This document shows positions 9,490 to 21,445 of a stretch of 64,000 bases of DNA, piece after piece. The translations under genes and the position numbers were made by a program. Below the pieces are notes generated by a model. It saw only the letters and a list, made by a program, of their open reading frames with translations. It was not told where the DNA came from and searched no databases. Position 1 is the first letter of the stretch; every line of letters starts with the position of its first letter. The DNA is from Microbacterium sp. (lineage in GTDB: Bacteria; Actinomycetota; Actinomycetes; Actinomycetales; Microbacteriaceae), in contig NZ_JAPSIY010000005.1 in NCBI RefSeq assembly GCF_031178445.1, forward strand, positions 62,001 to 126,000, in the 5' to 3' direction.

Positions 9490-9563
9490 GGCCCACGGTC
9501 CTGCCGTGTCCGCCGCCCGTGCTCCGTGGCACGCAGGCGTGCTGACGGCGCGCCGGGCGCGGA

Positions 9564-10511
9564 TCAGAAGGGCAGCAGCGGGTCGACCGCGACCGCGAGG
9601 AAGATCAGCGTGAGGTACGTGATCGAGGCGTGGAAGACGCGCATCGGGCGGGCTTCGCCGCCGCGCACGGCGCGGTTGTAGAGGCGGTGCGACTCGTAGA
9701 TGAACCAGCCGCCGAACACCAGTGCCGAGACGGTGTACACGAGCCCCATGTGCGCCACGGGCACGAGCAGCAGCGAGCACGCCACCGTGGCCCACGCGTA
9801 GAGGATGACCTGCAGCCCGACCTGGGACGCCGAACGCGTGACACCCAGCATGGGCACGTCGACGTCGTCGTAGTCGTCCTTGTACTTCATCGAGAGCGGC
9901 CAGTAGTGCGGTGGCGTCCAGAGGAAGACGAGCGCGAAGAGCACGAGCGGCGGCCAGTCGAGGGAACCGGTGACCGCGGTCCACCCGATCAGCACCGGGA
10001 AGCATCCGGCGATACCGCCCCAGATGATGTTCTGCTCGGTGCGTCGCTTGAGGATCATCGTGTAGATCACGACGTAGAAGAAGATGGCGCCGGCCGACAG
10101 CGACGCCGCGAGCCAGTTCGTGGTGACGAGCAGCCAGATCGTGGAGACGACGGCCAGCACCCAGGAGAAGACCAGCGCACCGCGCGGTGACACCTCGCCC
10201 GTCACGAGCGGGCGGTTCTCGGTGCGCTTCATGTGCACGTCGATGTCGCGATCGAGATACATGTTGAAGGATGCCGCGGAGGCGGCGCTCATCGCCCCGC
10301 CGATCACCGTCGCCAGCACCAGCCACATGTCGGGCAGTCCGCCTTCGGCGAGGAACATGACCGGCACCGTGGAGACCAGCAGCAGCTCGAGCACGCGAGG
10401 CTTGGTGAGCGCGATGTATCCGCGGAACTTCTGACCGAACGAGTGGCTCGTCCCGATGGTCTGCGACGTCGTCGAGATCGCGATCGCCTCCTCCTGCGCG
10501 CATGTGGACAC
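9564..10511 (-). CDS. ctaB: Protoheme IX farnesyltransferase CtaB
   Basis: [30 protein letters not shown]...[28 protein letters not shown] start 10511. Confidence 0.94.
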   Translation of the reverse strand: MSTCAQEEAIAISTTSQTIGTSHSFGQKFRGYIALTKPRVLELLLVSTVPVMFLAEGGLPDMWLVLATVIGGAMSAASAASFNMYLDRDIDVHMKRTENRPLVTGEVSPRGALVFSWVLAVVSTIWLLVTTNWLAASLSAGAIFFYVVIYTMILKRRTEQNIIWGGIAGCFPVLIGWTAVTGSLDWPPLVLFALVFLWTPPHYWPLSMKYKDDYDDVDVPMLGVTRSASQVGLQVILYAWATVACSLLLVPVAHMGLVYTVSALVFGGWFIYESHRLYNRAVRGGEARPMRVFHASITYLTLIFLAVAVDPLLPF

Positions 10512-10709
10512 TCCTTCCAGTCTATGCCACCCGGCGTGTCGGACCGCTCCCCCGCGCACCCCCTTCGCACGAGGAAATCTGCCCCCGTCGCGTGGTGGCG
10601 CCCCGCTATGCTGAAAGCCACTCGCGCGCCTGGCGCTGTGCACTTCCACCTCCGTGACGACGCGGACCGCGCAGGGAATACGGGCGCCTTCGCAAGTGTC
10701 AGAAGGAGC

Positions 10710-12815
10710 ATGGCCGTGACAGAACTTCAGTGGGACGAGATCGACCGGCGCGCGGTGGACACCGCGCGTGTTCTGGCGGCGGATGCCGTCGAAAAGGTCG
10801 GGAACGGCCACCCCGGCACTGCGATGAGCCTTGCTCCGGTCGCCTACCTGCTCTACCAGCGCGTGCTGCGTCACGATCCGAGCGACACCGACTGGCTCGG
10901 CCGCGACCGTTTCATCCTGTCGGCAGGGCACTCGTCGCTCACCCAGTATGTGCAGCTGTACCTCGGCGGGTTCGGACTCGAGCTGGAGGATCTCGAGTCC
11001 CTGCGTACCTGGGGGTCCAAGACGCCGGGTCACCCCGAGTACGGGCACACCGAGGGGGTCGAGATCACCACGGGGCCGCTCGGACAGGGCCTCGCCTCGG
11101 CCGTCGGCTTCGCGTACGCGGCGCGTTACGAGCGCGGCCTGTTCGACCCGGATGCGGAAGCGGGCACCAGCCCGTTCGATCACCACGTCTACGTGATCGC
11201 GGGTGACGGCGACCTGCAGGAGGGCGTCACCAGCGAGGCGGGCTCGCTCGCCGGTCACCAGCAGCTGGGCAACCTCATCGCGATCTACGACTCGAACCAG
11301 ATCTCGATCGAGGATGACACGGACGTCGCCTTCACCGAAGACGTCGCGGCACGCTACGAGGCGTACGGATGGCATGTGCAGACGGTGGACTGGAAGAAGT
11401 CCGGCGAGTACGTCGAGGACGTTGCGGAACTGAACGCAGCGCTGGAAGCCGCGAAGTCGGAGACGGCCAAGCCCTCATTGATCATCCTGAAGACGATCAT
11501 CGGCTGGCCCTCCCCCGGCAAGCAGAACACCGGCAAGATCCACGGCTCGGCGCTCGGCGCGGATGAGCTCGCGGCCACCAAGAAGGTGCTGGGCTTCGAC
11601 CCGGAGAAGAGCTTCGTCGTCGCGGACGACGTGATCGAACGCACCCGCTCGGCGCTGGCGGAGAAGGCGAAGACCGCGCGCGCCGAATGGCAGAGGTCGT
11701 TCGACGCGTGGGCGGAGGCGAACCCCGAGCGCAAGGCGCTGCTCGACCGACTCGAAGCGGGTGAGCTCCCCGAGGGCATCGCGGACGCGCTGCCGGTCTT
11801 CGAGGCGGGCAAGGACGTCTCGACCCGCGCCGCGTCCGGACAGGTGATCAACGCTCTGGCCGCCGAGCTGCCCGAGCTGTGGGGCGGTTCCGCCGATCTC
11901 GCGGAGTCGAACCTGACGACGATCAAGGACGCGCCGTCGTTCATCCCGTCCGAATGGTCGACGCACGAGTGGAAGGGCGACCGCTATGGTCGCGTGCTGC
12001 ACTTCGGTATCCGCGAGCACGCCATGGGCGCGATCGTCAACGGCATCGTCCTGCACGGCCCGACTCGTGCGTTCGGCGGCACGTTCCTCATCTTCAGCGA
12101 TTACATGCGCCCGGCCGTACGTCTGGCCGCGCTGATGAACATCCCCAGCATCTTCGTCTGGACGCACGACTCCGTCGCGCTCGGCGAGGACGGACCCACC
12201 CACCAGCCGGTCGAGCAGCTCGCCTCGCTGCGCGCCATCCCGAACCTCACGATCGTCCGCCCCGCGGACGCCAACGAGACCGCGGCCGCATGGCTCGAGC
12301 TGCTGCGCCGCCAGGCCGGCCCCGCAGGCATCGCGCTGACGAGGCAGAACATCCCCGTGTTCGCTCGCGGCGACGGAGACGCCTCCGGCGACACGTTCGC
12401 GTCGGCGGAGAACACGGCGAAGGGCGCCTACGTGCTCGCGGAGGCGCCGAACGGCACCCCCGACGTGATCCTCATCGCGACCGGCTCCGAGGTGCAGCTC
12501 GCCGTCAGCGCCAGGGAGACGCTGGCCGCCGAGGGCGTGAACGCGCGCGTCGTGTCCGCTCCGTCGCTGGAGTGGTTCGCGGAGCAGGACGAGGAGTACC
12601 GCGAGACGGTGCTGCCCGCATCCGTCACGGCCCGCGTATCGGTCGAGGCGGGGTCCGTGCTGAGCTGGCGGGGAATCGTCGGCGACCGCGGCCGCTCGGT
12701 CGGCATCGACCACTTCGGTGCGTCGGCCGACTACAAGACCCTGTTCCAGAAGTTCGGCATCACCGCCGAGGCCGTCGTCGAGGCGGCCCGCGAGACTCTC
12801 AAGGAGAACTCATGA
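10710..12815 (+). CDS. tkt: Transketolase
   Basis: [45 protein letters not shown] agaagga before ATG. Confidence 0.97.
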   Translation: MAVTELQWDEIDRRAVDTARVLAADAVEKVGNGHPGTAMSLAPVAYLLYQRVLRHDPSDTDWLGRDRFILSAGHSSLTQYVQLYLGGFGLELEDLESLRTWGSKTPGHPEYGHTEGVEITTGPLGQGLASAVGFAYAARYERGLFDPDAEAGTSPFDHHVYVIAGDGDLQEGVTSEAGSLAGHQQLGNLIAIYDSNQISIEDDTDVAFTEDVAARYEAYGWHVQTVDWKKSGEYVEDVAELNAALEAAKSETAKPSLIILKTIIGWPSPGKQNTGKIHGSALGADELAATKKVLGFDPEKSFVVADDVIERTRSALAEKAKTARAEWQRSFDAWAEANPERKALLDRLEAGELPEGIADALPVFEAGKDVSTRAASGQVINALAAELPELWGGSADLAESNLTTIKDAPSFIPSEWSTHEWKGDRYGRVLHFGIREHAMGAIVNGIVLHGPTRAFGGTFLIFSDYMRPAVRLAALMNIPSIFVWTHDSVALGEDGPTHQPVEQLASLRAIPNLTIVRPADANETAAAWLELLRRQAGPAGIALTRQNIPVFARGDGDASGDTFASAENTAKGAYVLAEAPNGTPDVILIATGSEVQLAVSARETLAAEGVNARVVSAPSLEWFAEQDEEYRETVLPASVTARVSVEAGSVLSWRGIVGDRGRSVGIDHFGASADYKTLFQKFGITAEAVVEAARETLKENS

Positions 12816-13924
12816 GCACCCCCACCGCAGACCTTTCCGCCGCCGGCGTCAGCATCTGGCTGGACGACCTCTCTCGCACCCGCATCGCCACCGGCAACCT
12901 GCAGCACCTCATCGAGAGCCGCAACATCACCGGCGTCACCACCAACCCGACGATCTTCGCCGGCGCCATCACGAATCCCGACGACACGTCCTACGACGCT
13001 CAGGTCGTCGAGCTTGCGGCATCAGGAGCGAGCGCCGAGGAGGCCGTGTTCGCCGCGACCACGCAGGACGTGCGCGACGCCCTCGACGTGTTCCGGCCGG
13101 TGTGGGAAGCCACGAACCACGTGGACGGCCGCGTCTCGATCGAGGTCTCCCCCGACCTCGCGCACGACACCGAGGGCACGGTCGCACAGGCCAAGGAGCT
13201 GTGGTCGAAGATCGACCGCCCGAACCTGCTCGTCAAGATCCCCGCCACCAAGGCCGGACTTCCCGCCATCAGCGCGGCCATCGCGACCGGCATCAGCGTG
13301 AACGTGACACTGATCTTCAGCCTCGAGCGCTACGAGGAGGTCATCGACGCCTACCTGACCGGGCTCGAGCGGGCGCACTCCGCCGATTTCGACCTGTCGA
13401 GCATCCATTCCGTCGCGTCGTTCTTCGTCTCGCGCGTCGACTCCGAGACCGACAAGCGCCTCACCGAGATCGGCACCGACGAGGCACTAGCCCTCAAGAG
13501 CAAGGCCGGCCTCGCCAACGCACGGCTGGCATATGAGCTCTTCGAGAAGAAGTTCGCCGAGAAGCGCGCACAGGACCTTCTCGCGCTCGGCGCCAACCTG
13601 CAGCGTCCGCTGTGGGCGTCGACCGGCGTCAAGGACCCTGCGCTCCCCGACACCCTGTACGTCACCGAGCTCGTCGCTCCCGGCGTCGTGAACACGATGC
13701 CGGAGAAGACCCTCGAGGCGACGTTCGACCACGCCGTCGTCACCGGGGACACCGTCACCGGCGGCTATGAGGAGGCGCGCGAGGTGTTCGCCGGGCTGGC
13801 TGCGGTCGGCGTCGATTTCGACGACGTGACGCGGGTGCTCGAGGAAGAGGGCGTCTCCAAGTTCATCGACTCCTGGCATGGTCTGCTCACCCAGGTCACC
13901 GAGGGGCTGGAAGCCGCGCGATGA
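12812..13924 (+). CDS. tal: Transaldolase
   Basis: ATGA overlap with tkt; [38 protein letters not shown]. Confidence 0.96.
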   Translation: MSTPTADLSAAGVSIWLDDLSRTRIATGNLQHLIESRNITGVTTNPTIFAGAITNPDDTSYDAQVVELAASGASAEEAVFAATTQDVRDALDVFRPVWEATNHVDGRVSIEVSPDLAHDTEGTVAQAKELWSKIDRPNLLVKIPATKAGLPAISAAIATGISVNVTLIFSLERYEEVIDAYLTGLERAHSADFDLSSIHSVASFFVSRVDSETDKRLTEIGTDEALALKSKAGLANARLAYELFEKKFAEKRAQDLLALGANLQRPLWASTGVKDPALPDTLYVTELVAPGVVNTMPEKTLEATFDHAVVTGDTVTGGYEEAREVFAGLAAVGVDFDDVTRVLEEEGVSKFIDSWHGLLTQVTEGLEAAR

Positions 13925-15525
13925 CTGTCTCGGTGCACGTGTCGCAGGCGGCCAGGTCCGCCGTCGACGAGCTCGTGCCAGGGCTGGTCGCGGGCCTGAT
14001 CGCATCACGTGTCACCGCCGGCGACGCCGGCCTGTGGGGTCCGGATGCCGAGCCCGAGGCGGCGATCCGCCTCGGGTGGGTCCAGACGGTCTCGGTGTCC
14101 CGGCCGCTCGTCGACGAGATCACGGCGCTGCGGCGCGATCTCGCAGCGAGAGGCGTCGACCGCGTCGTACTCGCGGGGATGGGCGGATCCTCCCTCGCCC
14201 CCGAAGTCATCGCGAACACGGCGGGCGTGCCGCTCACCGTGCTCGATTCCACCTCGCCCGCTCAGGTGCTGGCCGCGTTGGACGGGGACCTCGCGCGCAC
14301 GGTCCTCGTGGTCTCGTCGAAATCCGGGTCGACCGTCGAAACCGACTCGCAGCGACGCGTCTTCGAGGCGTCCTTCCGCGACCTGGGGCTGGATCCCGCC
14401 GAGCACATCGTCGTCGTCACCGACCCGGGATCTCCGTTGGACGAGTCGGCGCGCGAAGCGGGGTATCGCGTCTTCAACGCGGACCCCGAGGTGGGAGGGC
14501 GCTACTCCGCGCTCACCGCGTTCGGACTGGTCCCCGCGGGCCTGGCGGGCGCCGACATCGCCGAGCTGCTCGACGAGGCCGAGGCCTCGATGCTGCAGTT
14601 CGCGGTCGATTCCGCGGAGAACCCCGCGCTCCGTCTGGCAGCGGCGATCACGGGCGTCGCACCGCGACGCGACAAGCTCGGCCTCGTCAGCGACGGGACC
14701 CACATCGCGGGTCTGCCCGACTGGATCGAGCAGCTGATCGCGGAGTCGACCGGCAAGAACGGCACCGGCATCCTGCCCGTCGTCCTGCTCCCGGTGTCTC
14801 CCGAGCTCGAATCACGACCGCGGGATCTGCAGATCGTGCGACTGGTCGACGATGCGGACGAGTTCCACATGTCGGAGCGTCACCCCGGCGAGATCCTGGT
14901 CAGCGGAACCCTCGGAGCGCAGTTCCTCCTCTGGGAGTACGCGACGGCGATCGCCGGGCATCTGCTCGGGATCAATCCCTTCGATCAGCCTGACGTCGAA
15001 TCCGCCAAGGCGGCGGCCAGGGGCCTGCTAGACGCGCAGCCCAGCACGGCGGCTCCCGCCTTCGTGCAGGACGGCGTCGAAGTGCGCGTGTCCGATCCGC
15101 GCCTCGCCGCATCCGGGACGATCGAGGGGGTGCTCGACTCGCTGTGGGCCACGCTCCCCGCCGACGGGTACGTCTCGGTCCACGCGTACGTGAACCGCCT
15201 CGATCTCGGACAGCTGCAGGGACTTCGCGAGATGGTCGCGGCCGACTCCGGCCGCCCTGCCACCTTCGGGTGGGGTCCTCGTTTCCTGCATTCCACCGGC
15301 CAGTATCACAAGGGCGGGCCCGCGCAGGGTGCGTTCCTGCAGATCCTCGAGCGCAGCGAGGTCGACCTGGAGATCCCGGGCCGCCCGTTCACCTTCGGCC
15401 GGCTGCTCGAGGCTCAGGCCGCCGGCGATGCCGAAGTGCTCGCCGCGCACGGTCGTCCCGTCGTGACTCTGACGATCACGGATGCGGTCGACGACGTCCT
15501 CGCCCTCTTCGAAGCCGCTCAGTAA
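13921..15525 (+). CDS. pgi: Glucose-6-phosphate isomerase
   Basis: ATGA overlap with tal; [13 protein letters not shown]...[11 protein letters not shown]. Confidence 0.92.
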   Translation: MTVSVHVSQAARSAVDELVPGLVAGLIASRVTAGDAGLWGPDAEPEAAIRLGWVQTVSVSRPLVDEITALRRDLAARGVDRVVLAGMGGSSLAPEVIANTAGVPLTVLDSTSPAQVLAALDGDLARTVLVVSSKSGSTVETDSQRRVFEASFRDLGLDPAEHIVVVTDPGSPLDESAREAGYRVFNADPEVGGRYSALTAFGLVPAGLAGADIAELLDEAEASMLQFAVDSAENPALRLAAAITGVAPRRDKLGLVSDGTHIAGLPDWIEQLIAESTGKNGTGILPVVLLPVSPELESRPRDLQIVRLVDDADEFHMSERHPGEILVSGTLGAQFLLWEYATAIAGHLLGINPFDQPDVESAKAAARGLLDAQPSTAAPAFVQDGVEVRVSDPRLAASGTIEGVLDSLWATLPADGYVSVHAYVNRLDLGQLQGLREMVAADSGRPATFGWGPRFLHSTGQYHKGGPAQGAFLQILERSEVDLEIPGRPFTFGRLLEAQAAGDAEVLAAHGRPVVTLTITDAVDDVLALFEAAQ

Positions 15526-15557
15526 TCCTCTCGGAACCCTGGAGATAGCCCCCACCG

Positions 15558-17108
15558 ATGACTGCCCCTGTCTCACGCGGAAGCAACCCGCTCCGCGACC
15601 CAGATGATCGCCGCCTGAACAGGATCGCCGGCCCGAGTGCGCTGGTGATCTTCGGCGTCACGGGCGACCTTTCCCGCAAGAAGCTCATGCCCGCGGTGTA
15701 CGACCTCGCCAACCGGGGTCTCCTTCCTCCCGGTTTCGCGCTCGTCGGATTCGCCCGTCGTGACTGGGAGGATCAGGACTTCGCCCAGGTCGTCTACGAC
15801 GCGGTGAAGCAGCACGCCCGAACGGAGTTCCGTGAGGAGACGTGGCAGCAGCTGTTGCAGGGCATCCGGTTCGTGCAGGGCACCTTCGACGACCCCGAGG
15901 CGTTCCGGCGACTGCGTGAGACGGTCGAGAAGCTCGACGTCGAACGCGGCACCATGGGCAACCACGCGTACTACCTGTCGATCCCGCCGAAGGCCTTCGC
16001 CGAGGTGGCCAGGCAGTTGCGTGAGTCGGGGCTGGTCGGGCCGGACAGCGACGACGCCTCGCACTGGCGCCGCGTGGTCATCGAGAAGCCCTTCGGCCAC
16101 GACCTGGAATCCGCGCGCGCGCTCAACGAGGTCATCGAGCAGACGTTCCCGGTCGATTCGATCTTCCGCATCGACCACTACCTCGGCAAGGAGACGGTGC
16201 AGAACATCCTCGCGCTGCGCTTCGCCAACGAGCTGTACGAGCCGCTGTGGAACCGCAACTACGTCGACCACGTCCAGATCACGATGGCAGAGGACATCGG
16301 AGTCGGCGGGCGCGCCGGCTACTACGACGGTGTCGGCGCGGCGCGCGACGTGTTCCAGAACCACCTGCTGCAGCTGCTCGCGCTGACCGCCATGGAGGAG
16401 CCGATCAGCATGTCAGCCGACCACCTGCGCGCGGAGAAGGAGAAGGTCCTCGAAGCCGTGCGTCTGCCCGACGACCTGTCGCTCGCCACCGCGCGCGGCC
16501 AGTACGCCGGCGGGTGGCAGGGCGGTGAGCGGGTCAACGGCTTCCTCGAAGAGGAGGGCATGGACCCGCAGTCCTCGACCGAGACGTACGCGGCCGTCAA
16601 ACTGGAGATCGACACGCGCCGCTGGGCCGGGGTGCCCTTCTACCTGCGCACGGGAAAGCGGCTGGGCCGCCGCGTGACCGAGATCGCCGTCGTGTTCAAA
16701 CGCGCGCCCGAGCACCTGTTCGGACGCGCCCAGACGGCGGAGCTCGGCCAGAACGCCCTGGTCATCCGCGTGCAGCCCGACGAGGGCGTCACCATCCGAT
16801 TCGGCTCCAAGGTGCCGGGCAGCGGCGCGAACGTGCGCGACGTGACCATGGACTTCGGTTACGGTCACGCATTCACCGAGGCCAGCCCGGAAGCCTACGA
16901 GCGTCTCATCCTGGATGTGCTGCTCGGCGATCCGCCGCTCTTCCCCCGGCACGAGGAGGTCGAGCTGTCCTGGAAGATCCTCGACCCTGTCGAGGAGTAC
17001 TGGGCCTCGCTGCACGCGCCTCTGGAGCAGTACGCCCCCGGCTCGTGGGGCCCCGCGTCCGCGGACGCACTACTCGCCCGCGACGGAAGAGTCTGGAGAC
17101 GCCCGTGA
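15558..17108 (+). CDS. zwf: Glucose-6-phosphate 1-dehydrogenase
   Basis: [47 protein letters not shown]. Confidence 0.97.
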   Translation: MTAPVSRGSNPLRDPDDRRLNRIAGPSALVIFGVTGDLSRKKLMPAVYDLANRGLLPPGFALVGFARRDWEDQDFAQVVYDAVKQHARTEFREETWQQLLQGIRFVQGTFDDPEAFRRLRETVEKLDVERGTMGNHAYYLSIPPKAFAEVARQLRESGLVGPDSDDASHWRRVVIEKPFGHDLESARALNEVIEQTFPVDSIFRIDHYLGKETVQNILALRFANELYEPLWNRNYVDHVQITMAEDIGVGGRAGYYDGVGAARDVFQNHLLQLLALTAMEEPISMSADHLRAEKEKVLEAVRLPDDLSLATARGQYAGGWQGGERVNGFLEEEGMDPQSSTETYAAVKLEIDTRRWAGVPFYLRTGKRLGRRVTEIAVVFKRAPEHLFGRAQTAELGQNALVIRVQPDEGVTIRFGSKVPGSGANVRDVTMDFGYGHAFTEASPEAYERLILDVLLGDPPLFPRHEEVELSWKILDPVEEYWASLHAPLEQYAPGSWGPASADALLARDGRVWRRP

Positions 17109-18034
17109 TCATCGACCTTCCCGACACCACCGTCAGCCAGGTGGCGAAGCAGCTCGTGAAGGTTCGCGAGGAGGGCGGCGCAGTCGCCCTCGGCCGGGTG
17201 CTGACACTGCTCATCATCGCCCGCCACGGTGTGGCGGAGGCGGCCATCGACGCCGCGAACGACGCCTCACGCGAGCATCCGATGAGGGTGATCGTGCTGA
17301 TCACCGACGAAGGGGAAGCGCATCTGGATGCGCAGATCCGCGTCGGTGGCGACGCCGGGGCCAGCGAGGTCATCGTGCTGCGGGCGTACGGCGAGGCATC
17401 CAGCAACACCGAGAGCCTGGTGACGGGTCTTCTCCTGTCCGACGCTCCCGTGGTCGCGTGGTGGCCGGAGGAGGCGCCGGTGGATGCTGCGGCCTCACCT
17501 CTGGGCCGCATCGCGCAGCGGCGCATCACCGACGCCGCCACCGCGCGCGACGTGCCAGAGAGACTCGCCCTGCTGGGCAGGACGCATGCACCGGGCGACA
17601 CCGACCTGGCATGGACGCGTCTGACGCATTGGCGCGAGCAGCTGGCCGCTGTGCTCGATCAGCCGCCCTATGAGCGGGTCACCGGGGTCGAGGTGCGCGG
17701 AGCGGCCGCATCGCCGTCGACGGCCCTGCTCGCGGCATGGCTGCGTATGGCCCTGGATGTGCCGGTGACCTGGTCGTACGAAGACCCGGAGCACTGGCAG
17801 GAGGGCATCAAGTCGGTGCGCCTGACGCGTGCGAGCGGCGACATCCTCCTCGAGCGACCCGAGCCGGGCGTCGCCGTGCTCACGCAGCCGGGTCAGCCCG
17901 ACCACGAGCTGCACCTTCCTCGCCGCACACTGCGCGAGTGCCTCGCCGAGGAGCTCAGGCGCCTGGACGCGGATCTGCTGTACGGTCGGGTGATCACCGA
18001 AGGATGGGATCGGCTCGGGCCGGCGGGGAAGTGA
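17105..18034 (+). CDS. opcA: Glucose-6-phosphate dehydrogenase assembly protein OpcA
   Basis: GTG start overlapping zwf stop; [38 protein letters not shown]; context. Confidence 0.92.
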   Translation: MIIDLPDTTVSQVAKQLVKVREEGGAVALGRVLTLLIIARHGVAEAAIDAANDASREHPMRVIVLITDEGEAHLDAQIRVGGDAGASEVIVLRAYGEASSNTESLVTGLLLSDAPVVAWWPEEAPVDAAASPLGRIAQRRITDAATARDVPERLALLGRTHAPGDTDLAWTRLTHWREQLAAVLDQPPYERVTGVEVRGAAASPSTALLAAWLRMALDVPVTWSYEDPEHWQEGIKSVRLTRASGDILLERPEPGVAVLTQPGQPDHELHLPRRTLRECLAEELRRLDADLLYGRVITEGWDRLGPAGK

Positions 18035-18044
18035 GCAGGAGAAC

Positions 18045-18824
18045 ATGAAGGTGCAGGGATCGACAAAGACCGTCGTCGTCGAGCCGACGCCCGCCGCGCT
18101 GGCGGCACGGGTCGCCGATCGATTCCTCACCAGGGTGGTCGCGCGCACGCGCAACGGCCGACTCGCGCACATCTGCCTCACCGGAGGGTCGATGGGCGGC
18201 GCCGTGCTCGCGGCCGCCGCCCACGATGAGCGCATACGCACCATCGACTGGTCACAGGTGCATTTCTGGTGGGGTGACGAGCGCTTCGTGGAACTCGACG
18301 ACGCCGATCGCAACTCGCGCCTTTCGCGTCAAGCGCTCCTCGACCGTCTGACGATCCCGGCCGAGAACATCCATGAGGTGGCCGCTCCCTCTTCCGGGCT
18401 GGATCTCGATGAGGCCGCGGCAGCCTATGCGGCGGAGCTGGCGCGGTTCGGCCGCGCCGACGAGCCGTGGCCGTCGTTCGCCGTGTGCTTCCTCGGTGTC
18501 GGGCCCGACGGGCACATCGCCTCGCTGTTCCCGGATCGGGCCGAGGTCACGGTGACGGATGCCGCGGCGCTGGCGGTGCGCAACTCGCCCAAGCCGCCAC
18601 CGGAGCGGGTCACACTCACCCGCCCGGTGCTGAACGCATCCAAGCGCGTGTGGCTGGTCCTCACAGGCGCTGACAAGGCGTCGGCGCTGGGGCTGGCCCT
18701 GGCCGGCGCCAGCTATCAGAGCGTTCCCGCCGCCGGGGCGAAGGGGCGACGGCGCACGGTGTTCTTCGTCGACGAGGCGGCCGCGGCCGAGGTCTCCCCC
18801 GACCTCATCGACCGCGACTACTGA
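18045..18824 (+). CDS. pgl: 6-phosphogluconolactonase
   Basis: HICLTGGSMGGAVL...QVHFWWGDERFVELDDADRNSRLSRQALLD; LGVGPDGHIASLFPD. Confidence 0.95.
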   Translation: MKVQGSTKTVVVEPTPAALAARVADRFLTRVVARTRNGRLAHICLTGGSMGGAVLAAAAHDERIRTIDWSQVHFWWGDERFVELDDADRNSRLSRQALLDRLTIPAENIHEVAAPSSGLDLDEAAAAYAAELARFGRADEPWPSFAVCFLGVGPDGHIASLFPDRAEVTVTDAAALAVRNSPKPPPERVTLTRPVLNASKRVWLVLTGADKASALGLALAGASYQSVPAAGAKGRRRTVFFVDEAAAAEVSPDLIDRDY

Positions 18825-19900
18825 CTGTCGCGGCCGTCCGGGGCGCCCGGATCGGTGGGTGGATGATCGGGCCCTAGCGGCCACTGCGGCTTGGCGCCGT
18901 CGTGTCCCTCCCCCTGCGCCGCAGGCGTTCCGTCGCTCCCGCGGCGGATGGCGAGCTCCTGGCTCTCGCTGAGCACCTGTGGATGGTAGCGGGCCAGCCC
19001 GAACACACCCCACACGGCGATCGCCCCGGCGATGACGAAGACGATCACGACCCACAGCGGCGCCGCCTCGGCCTCGCCGAGCACAAGCGCGCCGATGAGG
19101 ACCGCCACGATCGGGTCGATGACGGTGAGCCCGGCGATCACGAGATCGGGCGGTCCTGAGCTGTACGCGGTCTGCACGAAGTACGCACCGACGACACCGG
19201 CGGCGATCAGCGCGATCACGCACACGACGGTCAGCCACTCGAAGTTCCCCGCCTGGATGCGCTTGATGACGGCCTTGGCGAGGGTGGCGACGAACCCGTA
19301 GAGGATGCCGGCGCCGGTGACGTAGAACAGCGCGCGCATGCGGTGCCGCAGGATCAGCCAGCAGGCGCCGAGCACGATGATCACCAGTAAGAGCACGGTG
19401 AGGATCGTGAAGAGGTCCTCGTTGCTGATCTCCCGCTCTGTGGCGTACAGCGCTGCAAGCGCGACGAAGAGGAAGATGCCGCCCAGACAGCACCCGATCG
19501 CGATCATCGACTGCCTCGTCGGCGCGTGGCCCGATATGCGGGCGTTGAGCAGCGTGGTGATCACGAGGGCGACGGCGCCGAGCGGCTGTACGACGATCAG
19601 TGGCGCGATCGCGATCGCACTGAGCTGGCACACGATCGCGAATCCCAGCATGACGGTGCCGACGATCCACGAAGGACGTCGCAGCAACCCCCGAAGCTGA
19701 GCGCCGCTGAGACCGGTCGTGCCTTCGACGCCGGTGATCCGCTCGACCTTCTCGACGCCGCGATGCTGGTACTGGGCACCGAGCGACATGAAGACAGCGC
19801 CGGCGAGGGCGAGGGGGATGCCCAGCAGCAGCGCCGGGTTCTCGAATACGCCGACCAGCTGGTCGCCGACTCCCTCAGCGATCTCCACCCCATGATGCAC
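18818..19900 (-). CDS. DMT family transporter (NIPA/EamA-like)
   Basis: 360 aa, about 9-10 hydrophobic segments; LSAIAIAPLIVVQPLGAVALVITTLLNA; GTG start 19900. Confidence 0.75.
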   Translation of the reverse strand: MHHGVEIAEGVGDQLVGVFENPALLLGIPLALAGAVFMSLGAQYQHRGVEKVERITGVEGTTGLSGAQLRGLLRRPSWIVGTVMLGFAIVCQLSAIAIAPLIVVQPLGAVALVITTLLNARISGHAPTRQSMIAIGCCLGGIFLFVALAALYATEREISNEDLFTILTVLLLVIIVLGACWLILRHRMRALFYVTGAGILYGFVATLAKAVIKRIQAGNFEWLTVVCVIALIAAGVVGAYFVQTAYSSGPPDLVIAGLTVIDPIVAVLIGALVLGEAEAAPLWVVIVFVIAGAIAVWGVFGLARYHPQVLSESQELAIRRGSDGTPAAQGEGHDGAKPQWPLGPDHPPTDPGAPDGRDSQ

Positions 19901-19943
19901 AGTACGACCTTACCGGCCGTGGGCCGCCCAGTAGTGTTGTGGC

Positions 19944-20510
19944 GTGGCTGTTCTTCCGATCCGCATCATGGGCGACCCGGTCCTGCACTCCCCCGCGAGC
20001 GAGGTGGGCGAGGTGACCGACGAGATCCGCACGCTCGTCGCCGACATGTACGAGACCATGGATGCCGCTCCCGGCGTCGGGCTCGCGGCTCCGCAGGTGG
20101 GCGTGCCGCTGCGGATCTACGTGTACTCCTATGTCGACGACGACGAGCGGCCGTGGCGTGGCGTGATCCTGAACCCGGTGCTGTGGATGACGCCGCCCGA
20201 GCCCGGCTCGCCCGACCCCGATCTGGAGTCGGAAGGGTGCCTGTCGTTCCCCGGTGAACGGTTCCCGCTGCGACGCGCCGACCGAGTGATGGTGACCGGC
20301 ACCGACCTCGGCGGCGCCCCGGTCCGCATCGAGGTGGACGGGTGGCGCGCTCGCATAATGCAGCACGAGTTCGATCATCTGGACGGCATCCTGTACATCG
20401 ACCGTCTGTCGGACAGCGACTGGAAGACCGTGCAGAAGATCGCCCGCAAGCGCGGGTGGGGACGCCCCGGCGCCAGTTGGATGCCCGGCGTCGACAACCT
20501 CGAGGGCTGA
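19944..20510 (+). CDS. def: Peptide deformylase
   Basis: GVGLAAPQVGVPLRIYV; ESEGCLSFPGERFPLRRAD; MQHEFDHLDGILYIDRL. Confidence 0.96.
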   Translation: MAVLPIRIMGDPVLHSPASEVGEVTDEIRTLVADMYETMDAAPGVGLAAPQVGVPLRIYVYSYVDDDERPWRGVILNPVLWMTPPEPGSPDPDLESEGCLSFPGERFPLRRADRVMVTGTDLGGAPVRIEVDGWRARIMQHEFDHLDGILYIDRLSDSDWKTVQKIARKRGWGRPGASWMPGVDNLEG

Positions 20511-20634
20511 TGCTCGCCGTCGCCGAGTTGCTCTCTTCGCCGCGCGGTCAGTAGCGTCTTCCTGGCGGGTTCTCCGCCGTTCCCCCATTTTCTCTTTCGC
20601 CTTCACATGGCCCTGTTCAAGGGAGCAGTCCAGC

Positions 20635-21147
20635 ATGCCCGCCAACCGCACACGCCGCACCATCGCCTTCACCGGAACCGCCGTCATCCTTGCCGCAATG
20701 CTGTCCGGATGCAGCATCGCCGGCAGCGTCTTCGGCGGCGGAGACGCCCAGCGCGACGAGGACGGCAACGTCACCCAGGAGAAGGAGATCGACATCTTCT
20801 CGCTCAAGGTCGGCGACTGCCTCACCGAGGCCGCCCTGAGCGGCGGCGAGACCACGACGGCACCGGTCATCCCGTGCGACGAGGCGCATCCCTACGAGGT
20901 GTACGCGGAGTTCGAGCTCGAGGACGGCGAGTTCCCCGGCACCGCCGCGATCGAGACTCCGGCCGACGAGTTCTGCCTCACCGAGTTCGAGAAGTTCGTC
21001 GGCGTCGCCTACGACGCCTCGGCACTCGCCTACACCTGGTTCGAGCCGACCGCCGAGAGCTGGTCTGCGGACGATCGGCTGGTGCAGTGCGTCATCGGCG
21101 ACCCCGCGGGCGACGTCGAGGGCAGCCTCAAGGGCGTCAAGCGCTGA
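20635..21147 (+). CDS. Lipoprotein, septum-formation-domain-like
   Basis: Lipobox LSGCS; FSLKVGDCLTEAAL...VIPCDEAHPYEVYAEFEL pattern. Confidence 0.7.
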   Translation: MPANRTRRTIAFTGTAVILAAMLSGCSIAGSVFGGGDAQRDEDGNVTQEKEIDIFSLKVGDCLTEAALSGGETTTAPVIPCDEAHPYEVYAEFELEDGEFPGTAAIETPADEFCLTEFEKFVGVAYDASALAYTWFEPTAESWSADDRLVQCVIGDPAGDVEGSLKGVKR

Positions 21148-21153
21148 TTCCTG

Positions 21154-21190
21154 ATGATGGAGGCAGCGCCTTGGGGCCTGCCTCCATCAT
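21154..21190 (+). terminator. Perfect 13-bp hairpin after lipoprotein gene
   Basis: ATGATGGAGGCAG / CTGCCTCCATCAT, 11-nt loop. Confidence 0.7.
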
Positions 21191-21250
21191 GGACACCGAG
21201 CGCGTGCATCGAGCGCACGGCGTCTCGGACCGATGCGCCACGGGAACGAC

Positions 21251-21277
21251 GAAGCCCCGCCACAGGGGCGGGGCTTC
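21251..21277 (-). terminator. Hairpin downstream of tRNA-Asn
   Basis: GAAGCCCCGCC-ACAGG-GGCGGGGCTTC, 11-bp perfect stem. Confidence 0.75.
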
Positions 21278-21283
21278 TGTTGG

Positions 21284-21356
21284 CTCCCCGGCTTGGACTC
21301 GAACCAAGAACCTGCCGGTTAACAGCCGGCTGCTCTGCCAATTGAGCTACCGAGGA
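21284..21356 (-). tRNA. tRNA-Asn(GTT), CCA encoded (21281-21283)
   Basis: TCCTCGGTAGCTCAATTGGCAGAGCAGCCGGCTGTTAACCGGCAGGTTCTTGGTTCGAGTCCAAGCCGGGGAG; cloverleaf, anticodon GTT. Confidence 0.96.
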
Positions 21357-21445
21357 TCATGTTCCCCGCCGTGCGGGCAACTCCCCCAGCTTAGCAAACT
21401 CCGGCGCGACTCCCGAACACGGGCAACCTCCCGGGCGTGGCGCAC

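Noticed and set aside
10233-10709. N-terminal extension of transketolase ([23 protein letters not shown]...)
   Set aside because: The canonical Tkt N-terminus starts at 10710 with a good SD (agaagga); the upstream ATG sits within a TATGCT -10-like box, so the region is probably 5' UTR.
18818-18824. 7-bp convergent overlap of pgl and the DMT transporter stop codons (CTACTGA)
   Set aside because: Compact convergent overlap is common in bacterial genomes; no extra signal seen.
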